Shown here: piece by piece, positions 16,260-23,819 of the stretch
How positions within the stretch are numbered: the first letter of the stretch is position 1
Layout of the letters: every line of letters starts with the position of its first letter
NCBI RefSeq assembly: GCF_027270315.1
Contig: NZ_CP114413.1
Coordinates: 2,356,001 to 2,420,000 of the forward strand
Source of the DNA: Streptomyces cinnabarinus
GTDB taxonomy: Bacteria > Actinomycetota > Actinomycetes > Streptomycetales > Streptomycetaceae
Length of the DNA: 64,000 bases
Direction: 5' to 3'
Position numbers and translations under genes: made by a program
Notes under the pieces: model-generated
Database searches by the model: none
Told to the model about the DNA's origin: nothing
What the model saw: the letters and a program-made list of their open reading frames with translations, nothing else

Positions 16260-17387
16260 ATGTCCATGGCAGGAAATCTGCGGAAGGTCACGAGCCTCGG
16301 CACGGTCGGCGGCCTGCGCAAGGTTGCCCGGCTGGCCCGGCGGCGCCCCCGAGTCGACCTGAGCCACCCGGCCCGCTCCCCGCTGGGTTCCTCCGTGGTG
16401 AACTGCGTGAGCTACCGCGAGGGCGCACGCGTCCCCGCGAGCGGTGATCTGGTCGACATAGTGGAGCGGGTGCGCAAGCGCGGCGACGGTTTCGTCTGGC
16501 TCGGCCTGCACGAGCCGACGGACGAGGAGTTCGCGGGCATCGCCGAGCTGTTCGAGCTGCATCCGCTGGCCGTCGAGGACGCGGTCGAGGCCCATCAGCG
16601 TCCCAAGCTGGAGCGCTACGACGAGACGCTGTTCGCGGTGTTCAAGACGGTCTGCTACGTCGAGCACGAGGAGCTGACGGCGACCAGCGAGGTGGTGGAC
16701 ACCGGCGAGATCATGGTCTTCACCGGCGAGGACTTCGTGATCACCGTGCGGCACGGCCGGCACGGCTCGCTGGGTCCGCTGCGCGAGGAGCTGGAGTCGC
16801 AGCCCGAACAGCTCGCCAAGGGCCCGGCGGCGGTGCTGCACGCCATCGCGGACCATGTGGTCGACGACTATCTGAGCGTCACCGACTCGGTGCAGGCCGA
16901 TATCGACCAGGTGGAGACGGATGTGTTCGCCGAGGCGGGCGCGCGGGTCGACCCCGGCCGGATCTACCAGCTCAAGCGGGAACTCCTCGAACTGAAGCGG
17001 GCGGTGGCCCCGCTGGCCCGACCGCTGGACGAGCTGGCCACCAAGCCGCTGCGGGTGATCGACCCGGAGATACAGGCGTACTTCCGTGATGTCTCCGACC
17101 ACCTCCTGCGGGTCAGGGAGCAGATCGCCTCCTTCGACGAACTGATCAACTCGATCCTCCAGGCGCACCTCGCGCAGGTCACCGTCGCGCAGAACGAGGA
17201 CATGCGGAAGATCACGGCCTGGGCCGCGCTGGTCGCGGTGCCGACGATGGTCTGCGGGGTCTACGGCATGAACTTCGAGCACATGCCGGAGCTGCACTGG
17301 AAGTTCGGGTATCCGCTGGTCATAGGCGTGATCGCCGTGGCGTGTCTGAGCCTGTACCGCGGCTTCAGGCGCAACGGCTGGCTGTGA
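16260..17387 (+). CDS. corA: CorA family magnesium/cobalt transport protein
   Basis: Homopentameric Mg2+ (Co2+, Ni2+) channel of the inner membrane. The long N-terminal cytoplasmic domain (about residues 45-300) ends in the stalk helix. Two transmembrane helices lie at the C-terminus, with the selectivity-filter motif YGMNF between them (MVCGVYGMNFEHMPEL). The C-terminus ends RGFRRNGWL, basic as in the family. I chose ATG 16260 with GAGGAG six bases upstream over the longer frame from 15660. The first 45 residues are a poorly conserved basic extension. A small CGGGG/CCCCG hairpin follows the stop. Confidence 0.93.
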   Translation: MSMAGNLRKVTSLGTVGGLRKVARLARRRPRVDLSHPARSPLGSSVVNCVSYREGARVPASGDLVDIVERVRKRGDGFVWLGLHEPTDEEFAGIAELFELHPLAVEDAVEAHQRPKLERYDETLFAVFKTVCYVEHEELTATSEVVDTGEIMVFTGEDFVITVRHGRHGSLGPLREELESQPEQLAKGPAAVLHAIADHVVDDYLSVTDSVQADIDQVETDVFAEAGARVDPGRIYQLKRELLELKRAVAPLARPLDELATKPLRVIDPEIQAYFRDVSDHLLRVREQIASFDELINSILQAHLAQVTVAQNEDMRKITAWAALVAVPTMVCGVYGMNFEHMPELHWKFGYPLVIGVIAVACLSLYRGFRRNGWL

Positions 17388-17439
17388 CGGGGCGTCCCCG
17401 CCGCCGTGGCGAGGACGCGCTCCGCACGATCCGTGCCGC

Positions 17440-17868
17440 TCAGTGCGCGGCGGTCCTGGCGTAGACGCTCTCGACCCAGGAGGCGATCTGGTCCTCCGTC
17501 AGGTGCTGGGCCAGGTCGGCCTCGCTGATCATGCCGACCAGGCGCTTGTTCTCGATGACGGGGAGCCGGCGGATCTGGTGCTCCTGCATCACCTGGAGCA
17601 CCTCGCCGACATCGGCCTCCGAGGCGACCCAGCGCGGGGTGCCCTGGGCCATCTCGCCCGCGGTGACCTTGGCCGGGTCGTGTCCCATGGCCACGCAGCC
17701 GACGACGATGTCGCGGTCGGTGAGGATGCCGCAGAGCCGGTCGTTCGAGTCACCGATGGGCAGGGCGCCGACGCCGAGGTCACGCATCAGCTGAGCGGCA
17801 CGGTCCAGGGTCTCGTGCGCCGGGATCCACTGGGCGCCGCGGTGCATGATGTCTCCGGCAGTGGTCAT
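17440..17868 (-). CDS. CBS-domain pair protein
   Basis: A 142-residue stand-alone Bateman module: two CBS motifs (ETLDRAAQLMRDLGVGALPI ending LTDRDIVV; then ADVGEVLQVMQEHQIRRLPV ending ISEADLAQ). Such modules bind adenosyl ligands (AMP, ATP, SAM) or NADH and regulate partners. The start ATG 17868 has AGGAGG six bases upstream, which decides against the longer frame. Convergent with the CorA gene. The regulated partner is unknown. Confidence 0.92.
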   Translation of the reverse strand: MTTAGDIMHRGAQWIPAHETLDRAAQLMRDLGVGALPIGDSNDRLCGILTDRDIVVGCVAMGHDPAKVTAGEMAQGTPRWVASEADVGEVLQVMQEHQIRRLPVIENKRLVGMISEADLAQHLTEDQIASWVESVYARTAAH

Positions 17869-18003
17869 GAAGTACCTCCTGATGCCGGACGGCCGGCGCG
17901 GCGCAGGACGCACCGCTAGTCCCGGCGCCCTACATTCTCGCCGCGCCGAAGGGCGACCGCACCTCAGAGGAGGGCGGCCCCCTGGGCCGGCCGGTCGGCG
18001 CGG

Positions 18004-18654
18004 TCAGCCGGTCCATCCGCTCCAGGCGGGGTGGCGGGGGTCGTCGGCGCGGACCAGGACATCGGCGGTGGCGGCCGGGTCGGTCTCGTCCTCGTAGCGC
18101 TCGAAGGCGGGCAGGGTCCAGTGCTCGGCCTCGGGGGTACGGCGACGCAGGGCGCCCGGAGAGAGACGGACATGGACGGTCAGGTCGAAGGGGAACCAGT
18201 GCCGGAGGAGGAGTGGGCCGTGCAGCAACAGGGCGCCGCCGGGCGGGAGCCGGACGTAGGGGCTGCGGGTGGCCCGGTCGGTGACCGGGTCCCACAGGTC
18301 GGGCAGGACGCGGCCGTCGCCGCCGGGTTCGAGGGGGCCGAAGACCTCGCGCCACAGGGCGCCGGTGTCCAGCCAGCCGTCGTAGTAGGCCTCGACGTCC
18401 CGGCGGCCGTGTTCCAGGCGGAGCGAGGCGGGGCGCAGGAAGCCCTCGGCGCCGACGGCCAGCGAGGGGCGGCCACGGGTCCGCAGCGCTTCGCCGACGC
18501 GTTCCGCGAGGTCTCCCGGGCGGGCGGCCGGGGCGCCGTCGAAGGCGATGCGCGGCCAGGGACCGCCGTCGGCGGGCTTCAGGTCGAGCAGCCGCTCGGC
18601 GAGGAGGTCGCCGAGCCGGTCCCAGGTGATCGCTTCGAGTCGCACAGGGCCCAT
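18004..18654 (-). CDS. Uridine kinase-like protein lacking a canonical P-loop
   Basis: A 216-residue protein with the overall pattern of nucleoside kinases: a hydrophobic first strand leading to IAFDGAPAARPGDLAERV, then a YYDGW segment, LLLHGPLLLRHWFPFDLTVHV and a C-terminal R-rich lid (GALRRRTPEAEHW). Where uridine kinases have GxxxxGK[ST] this protein has GAPAARPG, with no lysine, so ATP binding by the usual route is doubtful. I recognise it as an actinobacterial family usually labelled uridine kinase. Divergent from the DUF2293 gene across 60 bases. Confidence 0.72.
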   Translation of the reverse strand: MGPVRLEAITWDRLGDLLAERLLDLKPADGGPWPRIAFDGAPAARPGDLAERVGEALRTRGRPSLAVGAEGFLRPASLRLEHGRRDVEAYYDGWLDTGALWREVFGPLEPGGDGRVLPDLWDPVTDRATRSPYVRLPPGGALLLHGPLLLRHWFPFDLTVHVRLSPGALRRRTPEAEHWTLPAFERYEDETDPAATADVLVRADDPRHPAWSGWTG

Positions 18655-18714
18655 GATGCGTCAGAGCCGACCGCGGGGATGGTGCCCGGGCACGTCGGGG
18701 GGAATGAACCGGGT

Positions 18715-19410
18715 ATGGCACAGCCGGCAACTCCCCCGCACCGCGCGGGACTTCTCGCCATCCAGCCGCTGCGGCGGCGGCACTGTGCCGGGTGCCGGGG
18801 CGGTCCGCTGTCGCTGCTCGTGCTGGAGGACGGGGCGCCGCGGTGCCTGGACTGCGCGGACCTCGGGCATCTGGTGTTCCTGCCGCGCGGCGACACCGCG
18901 CTGACTCGCCGCTCCCGGGAGGAGAGCGGGCTGTCGGCGGTGGTGGTGCGGTTCAACCGGCGCAAGGGGCGCTACGAGCGGCAGGGCGTCCTCGTCGAGG
19001 AGGCGGGGCTGGCCCGCGCCGAGGCGCGGTGTCTGGCGGACGCCGAGGCCAGACGGCGCCGACGCCAGCGGGACGCGCGGCGCCGGGCCGCCGAGGACGC
19101 GCGGTTCACGGAGGCGTTCGCGGCGGAGATACGGCGGCTGTTCCCGGGCTGCCCGGCGGACCGGGCCGCCGCGACCGCAGCGCACGCCTCGGTGCGGGGC
19201 AGCGGACGGGTCGGCCGCAGCGCGGCGGGGCGCGCCCTGTCCGAGACGGCCGTGACGTCGGCGGTGGCGGCCTCCGTACGGCATCTGGACACGCCGTACG
19301 ACCACCTGCTGATGAGCGGGGTGCCGCGGCGCGAGGCCCGGCGGAGGGTCGCGGCGGCGGTGGAGGCGGTGCTGAGGGGCTGGCGTGCACCGGTGGCAGA
19401 GGCGGGCTGA
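18715..19410 (+). CDS. DUF2293 domain-containing protein
   Basis: A 231-residue soluble protein. The N-terminus has a four-cysteine arrangement (CAGC ... CLDC, in RRRHCAGCRGG and APRCLDCADLGH) that could bind zinc. A strongly basic helical region (EARRRRRQRDARRRAAEDAR) follows, and a C-terminal DUF2293 region ends YDHLLMSGVPRREARRRV. The basic segment suggests nucleic-acid contact, but function is unknown. ATG 18715 is preceded by a GGGGGGAA run; the reading frame is open far upstream, but that part is antisense to the neighbour. Confidence 0.75.
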   Translation: MAQPATPPHRAGLLAIQPLRRRHCAGCRGGPLSLLVLEDGAPRCLDCADLGHLVFLPRGDTALTRRSREESGLSAVVVRFNRRKGRYERQGVLVEEAGLARAEARCLADAEARRRRRQRDARRRAAEDARFTEAFAAEIRRLFPGCPADRAAATAAHASVRGSGRVGRSAAGRALSETAVTSAVAASVRHLDTPYDHLLMSGVPRREARRRVAAAVEAVLRGWRAPVAEAG

Positions 19411-19563
19411 GCGCGCGCCTGCCGCCCCACCCGCTCCGGGCTGGACTCTCGCTTATGTCCCCGCGCCGATGGGCCATGGGACGGAGCCGCTCAGGGGAAT
19501 TCACTTGTGGTGTCAGGTGGTGCCGGGAAGGATCTCCGGCGGCGATGGGGAGTTGAGGTTCTG

Positions 19564-20043
19564 ATGATCGATGGGCCGTACTTCGTACTGACCGTGCTGG
19601 GTGTGCTGGGGACCGGTCTGGTGGCGGGGGTGTTCTGCGCGTTCTCGACCTTCGTGATGAGGGGGCTCGCCGCGCTGCCGCCCGCGCAGGGCGTCGCGGC
19701 GATGCAGGCGATCAACGTGGCCGCGGTGACCCCCGCGTTCATGATGGTGTTCCTCGGTTCCGCGGTGCTGTGCGCGGTGCTCGCCGTGGTGACGTTCGTG
19801 CTGTGGCCCGACGAGGGGACCGTGGAGCTGCTGCTGGGCAGCGCGCTGTATCTGTTCGGTTCGTTCGGCGTGACCATGGTCGCCAACGTGCCCCGCAACG
19901 ACGCGCTGATGAAGCTGGAGCCGGGTACGTCGGAGGCGAGCGCGTACTGGACCAGGTATGTGCGGGAGTGGACGGCCTGGAACCACGTGCGCATGATCGC
20001 CTCGTCGGCCGCCGCCGTCTGCTACGTGCTGGCGCTCACCTGA
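19564..20043 (+). CDS. DUF1772 (anthrone-oxygenase-like) membrane protein
   Basis: A 159-residue integral membrane protein with four hydrophobic helices, the first (YFVLTVLGVLGTGLVAGVFC) near the N-terminus. The pattern AFSTFVMRGLAALP, MQAINVAAVTPAFM and NVPRNDAL is typical of DUF1772, a family that also holds anthrone oxygenases of aromatic polyketide pathways. No polyketide genes are nearby, so the role is unknown. Start chosen at ATG 19564 (MIDGPYFVL); a longer in-frame start at 19507 adds a basic leader. Confidence 0.82.
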   Translation: MIDGPYFVLTVLGVLGTGLVAGVFCAFSTFVMRGLAALPPAQGVAAMQAINVAAVTPAFMMVFLGSAVLCAVLAVVTFVLWPDEGTVELLLGSALYLFGSFGVTMVANVPRNDALMKLEPGTSEASAYWTRYVREWTAWNHVRMIASSAAAVCYVLALT

Positions 20044-20147
20044 GGGAAAGCGCAAGGGGCGAATGAGACGTATCGTGGCCGAAAGAGTGCCGCCCGACGT
20101 CGCGTCCGACGACGCGCGCCCCCGCTCCGCACGCAAGGGAGACGGCC

Positions 20148-21635
20148 ATGGCCGATCCCAAGGGATTCATGACCACTCCTCGCCAGGACTGGCCCCGGCG
20201 GCCGGTCGAGGAGCGGGTCCGGGACTGGGACGAGGTCTATGTCCCCGGGGCGCTGCTGCCCATCGTGAGCAAACAGGCCGACCGGTGCATGGACTGCGGC
20301 ATACCGTTCTGCCACGACGCCTGTCCGCTCGGCAATCTGATCCCCGAGTGGAACGACCTGGTGTCCCGGGAGGACTGGCGGGCCGCCGCCGACCGGCTGC
20401 ACGCCACCAACAACTTCCCCGAGTTCACCGGGCGGTTGTGCCCGGCGCCGTGCGAGGCGGGGTGTGTGCTCGCTATCAACCAGCCCGCGGTCACCATCAA
20501 GAACGTCGAGTGCGCCATCGCCGACCGCGCCTGGGAGCTGGGTTTCGCCCCGCCCCGGCCGCCGGACCGGCTGTCGGGACGGACGGTCGCGGTGATCGGC
20601 TCGGGGCCCACGGGGCTCGCGGCGGCCCAGCAGCTGACCCGGGCCGGGCACACGGTCGCGGTGTACGAGAAGGACGACCGGATCGGCGGACTGCTGCGGT
20701 ACGGCATCCCCGAGTTCAAGATGGAGAAGGGGCAACTGGAGCGGCGCGTAGGGCAGATGAGGGCCGAGGGGACCAAGTTCCGTACGTCCACGGCGGTCGG
20801 GCGGGATCTCGGCGCCGTGGAGCTGCGCGCTCGCCATGACGCGATCGTGATCGCCACGGGGGCGACCACGTGGCGTGAGCTGGAGGTGCCGGGGCGGGAG
20901 CTGACCGGGATCCACCAGGCGATGGAGTACCTGCCGCTGGCCAACCGGGTGTGCGAGGGGGACATCGAGAGCTCGCCGATGTCCGCCGCCGGGAAGCACG
21001 TGGTCATCGTGGGCGGCGGTGACACCGGCGCCGACTGTCTGGGCACGGCCGTCCGGGAGGGCGCCGCGTCGGTGACCCAGCTCGACATCTACGCCCAGCC
21101 CGGCGCCGAGCGCGACGAGGACACCGAGCCCTGGCCGACGTACCCGAAGGTCTACCGGCTCTCGGCGGCCCATGAGGAGGCGGGGCAGCTGGGGACGGCG
21201 CCCGCCGCGGACGCGGACGCGCGGCTGTTCGCGGCGTCCACGCTGCGCTTCACGGGGGACGAGAGCGGGCGGGTACGGTGGCTGCACCTGGTCGAGGTCG
21301 ACTCGAACCGGCGGCCCAGGCCCGGCACTGGCCGGGCGATTCCGGCCGAACTCGTGCTGCTCGCGCTCGGGTTCAGCGGGCCCGACCAGGAGGACGGGCT
21401 GCTCGGACAGCTGGGGGTCGAGCTGGAGCCCCGGGGCACGATCGCCCGGGACGCCGAGTTCGCCACGAACGTCCCCGGCGTGTTCGCGGCCGGGGACGCG
21501 GCCCGGGGGCAGTCGCTCGTCGTGTGGGCGATAGCCGAGGGCCGGGCGGTGGCGGCCGCCGTCGACCGCCGGCTGACGGGAAGCTCACGACTGCCGGCGC
21601 CGATCTCGCCGTACGACCGCCCCATGACGGTCTGA
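20148..21635 (+). CDS. gltD: Glutamate synthase small subunit (NADPH, beta chain)
   Basis: Electron-input subunit of glutamate synthase: takes electrons from NADPH through FAD and two 4Fe-4S clusters. The cluster cysteines are in CMDCGIPFCHDACPLGN and LCPAPCEAGC. The FAD site is IGSGPTGLAAAQQL and the NADPH site GGGDTGADCLGTA, and the C-terminal FAD segment is GVFAAGDAARGQS. AAGGGAG lies six bases before the ATG. At 495 residues it is complete. The large subunit gltB, normally adjacent, is not in this window, so this is an orphan copy that may serve another partner. Confidence 0.95.
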   Translation: MADPKGFMTTPRQDWPRRPVEERVRDWDEVYVPGALLPIVSKQADRCMDCGIPFCHDACPLGNLIPEWNDLVSREDWRAAADRLHATNNFPEFTGRLCPAPCEAGCVLAINQPAVTIKNVECAIADRAWELGFAPPRPPDRLSGRTVAVIGSGPTGLAAAQQLTRAGHTVAVYEKDDRIGGLLRYGIPEFKMEKGQLERRVGQMRAEGTKFRTSTAVGRDLGAVELRARHDAIVIATGATTWRELEVPGRELTGIHQAMEYLPLANRVCEGDIESSPMSAAGKHVVIVGGGDTGADCLGTAVREGAASVTQLDIYAQPGAERDEDTEPWPTYPKVYRLSAAHEEAGQLGTAPAADADARLFAASTLRFTGDESGRVRWLHLVEVDSNRRPRPGTGRAIPAELVLLALGFSGPDQEDGLLGQLGVELEPRGTIARDAEFATNVPGVFAAGDAARGQSLVVWAIAEGRAVAAAVDRRLTGSSRLPAPISPYDRPMTV

Positions 21636-21669
21636 CGGTCTCACTGCCTGAGGACACGGTCCGGGCGGG

Positions 21670-22146
21670 TCAGCCCTGCCGCTCGTCCGTTCCCGCCACC
21701 TTGCCCACCGCCAGGGCCATGCGGTTCCAGGTGTTGATGGTGAGGATCAGGGCCAGCACGTGGGCCAGTTCGGCCTCGTCGAACCGGGCTGCCGCCTCGG
21801 CGTAGACGGCGTCCGGGACGCCAGCGTCGGAGACCAGGGTGACCGCCTCGGTCAGGGCCAGGGCCGCCTGCTCCTTCTCGGTGAAGAAGTGGCGGGCCTC
21901 CCGCCAGACCGCGACCAGGTGCAGCCGGTCCTCGGTCTCACCGGCCTTGCGGGCGTCGTTGGTGTGCATGTGCAGGCAGTACGCGCAGTTGTTGAGCAGC
22001 GAGGCGCGGATCTGGATGAGCTCGACCAGCGTCGGGTCCAGGCCCTCGCGGGCGGCGGCGTCGAAGGCGACGATCGCCCGGTTGATCTTCGGGGCGGTCT
22101 TGGCGAAGTTCATCCGGGGGGCCTTGGCGTCGATCTGCGTGTTCAT
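21670..22146 (-). CDS. Carboxymuconolactone decarboxylase / AhpD-like protein
   Basis: All-helical AhpD-fold protein of 158 residues. The redox motif NNCAYCLHMH (Cys-x-x-Cys followed by His) matches the peroxidase-type alkylhydroperoxidase D subfamily rather than the true decarboxylases. I chose ATG 22146, because GAGG lies seven bases upstream; the ATG at 22152 overlaps that site. The gene is divergent from a MocR/PdxR-type regulator across about 50 bases, a pairing that suggests the regulator controls it. Confidence 0.9.
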   Translation of the reverse strand: MNTQIDAKAPRMNFAKTAPKINRAIVAFDAAAREGLDPTLVELIQIRASLLNNCAYCLHMHTNDARKAGETEDRLHLVAVWREARHFFTEKEQAALALTEAVTLVSDAGVPDAVYAEAAARFDEAELAHVLALILTINTWNRMALAVGKVAGTDERQG

Positions 22147-22199
22147 CGTCATGCCTCATAATCTACGGCTCCGAAAGACCCCCTGTAGGGTGCATTTTC

Positions 22200-23621
22200 G
22201 TGTCCGAATCATGGGTCAATTCCGCGGAGCGCATCGGCGCGGATCTGCATCTGGAGCTGTCCGGGCCGGGCGGCAGACGGGCCGCTCTCATCCGTGCCCT
22301 GCGCGACGCCGTGCGCGGCGGCAGACTCGCCCCCGGCACCCGGCTGCCGCCCTACCGTTCGCTCGCCGCCGACCTGGGCGTCGCCCGGAACACGGTGGCC
22401 GACGCGTACGCCGAGCTCGTCGCCGAGGGCTGGCTCACCGCCCGCCAGGGCTCGGGCACACGCGTCGCGGAACGGGCGGAGCCGCCACGACACGCCGGGA
22501 AAGCGCCCGGGAAGACCCCGCCACGCGCGCGTGGCCCGCGGCACGACCTGCGCCAGGGCACCCCGGACGTCTCGGGCTTCCCGCGCGCGGACTGGCTCGC
22601 CTCCTACCGGCGGGCCCTTCAGCAGGCGCCGAACGAGGTGTTCGGGCCCGGCGATCCGGCCGGGCGCGTGGAGCTGAGGGAGGCGCTCGCGGAGTACCTC
22701 CCGCGCGCGCGTGGCGTCCGCTGCGACCCGGCGCGGATCGTGATCTGCTCCGGCTTCGCACACGCGATGCGGCTGCTGTTCGAGGGGCGGGTGCTGCGCG
22801 GTCCGCTGGCCGTGGAGGCGTACGGGCTGCCCTTCCACCGGGAGCTGCTCACCCGCGCGGGGGTGCGGACCGTGCCGCTGCCCCTGGACGAGCACGGCGC
22901 TCAGGTCGCGCGGCTGGGCCGCGAGCGGGGCGTCCTGCTCACCCCCGCGCACCAGTTCCCGACCGGCGGCCCGCTGCACGCCGTCCGCCGCGCCGCCGTG
23001 GTCGACTGGGCACGCGCGCGTGACGCGGTGATCGTGGAGGACGACTACGACGGGGAGTTCCGCTACGACCGCAAGCCCGTGGGAGCCGTCCAGGGACTCG
23101 ATCCCGAGCGGGTGATCTTCGTCGGCTCGGTGAGCAAGAGCCTGTCCCCGGCGGTGCGGCTGGGCTGGATGGTCCTGCCCGAGCGGTACGTCGAGGGCGT
23201 GCTCGCGGCCAAGGGCGAGCGGGAGGCCTGGGCGAGCGTGCTGGACCAGCTGAGCCTCGCCGACTTCCTCACGCGCGGGTCGTACGACCGTCATGTGCGG
23301 CGGATGCGGCAGCGGTACCGCGGCCGCCGGGACCGGCTGGTCGCCGCGCTGGCCGAGCGGGCGCCGCACATCGAGGTCACCGGGGTGGCGGCCGGGCTGC
23401 ACGCGGTGCTGCGGCTGCCGCCCGGCACCGAGGCGGCCACCGTCGCGCGGGCCGAACGGACCGGGGTGGCCCTGGACGGGCTCGCCGCGTTCCGGCACCC
23501 GGAGGCCGCGGAGGCCGCCGTACCGGCCTATGACGGGTTGGTCGTGGGCTACGCGACCCCGTCCGAGCACGCCTATACGGCGGCGCTGGACGCCCTCTGC
23601 GGAACCTTTCCGGATCCGTAA
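22200..23621 (+). CDS. MocR/PdxR-type GntR regulator with aminotransferase domain
   Basis: A 473-residue PLP-dependent transcription regulator. Residues about 20-90 are a GntR winged helix (PPYRSLAADLGVARNTVADAYAEL with TARQGSGTRV). After a linker, residues about 115-470 are a class I aminotransferase fold with IVEDDYDGEFRYDRKP, and the PLP lysine lies in VGSVSKSLSPAVRLGW. PdxR relatives regulate pyridoxal synthesis, and others use PLP-bound amino compounds. No pdx genes are near, so control of the divergent AhpD-like gene is the best guess. GTG start. Confidence 0.92.
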   Translation: MSESWVNSAERIGADLHLELSGPGGRRAALIRALRDAVRGGRLAPGTRLPPYRSLAADLGVARNTVADAYAELVAEGWLTARQGSGTRVAERAEPPRHAGKAPGKTPPRARGPRHDLRQGTPDVSGFPRADWLASYRRALQQAPNEVFGPGDPAGRVELREALAEYLPRARGVRCDPARIVICSGFAHAMRLLFEGRVLRGPLAVEAYGLPFHRELLTRAGVRTVPLPLDEHGAQVARLGRERGVLLTPAHQFPTGGPLHAVRRAAVVDWARARDAVIVEDDYDGEFRYDRKPVGAVQGLDPERVIFVGSVSKSLSPAVRLGWMVLPERYVEGVLAAKGEREAWASVLDQLSLADFLTRGSYDRHVRRMRQRYRGRRDRLVAALAERAPHIEVTGVAAGLHAVLRLPPGTEAATVARAERTGVALDGLAAFRHPEAAEAAVPAYDGLVVGYATPSEHAYTAALDALCGTFPDP

Positions 23622-23819
23622 ATCTTCTCCGAAGTGTCCGAAAAGTGGCTTCCGGGCTACATGGATCGGAACAGCAGTGGGATCATCGGAGGAGGTGGCG
23701 TACCGCTGTCGTGTCCACACAGTCCCGGCGGTGGTCCGTCCCATCCTTCGTTCCGCCGTCAGGCGCAGGGCCCACCCCGCGCGTCCCCCCTGTTGGCGGT
23801 CGGTCCTGGAGGGTGCTCG

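Noticed and set aside
22519..23025. Several CACGCGCGTG-like palindromes in the MocR gene
   Set aside because: They lie inside coding sequence, vary in flanks, and are common by chance in Ala/Arg-rich high-GC coding DNA.
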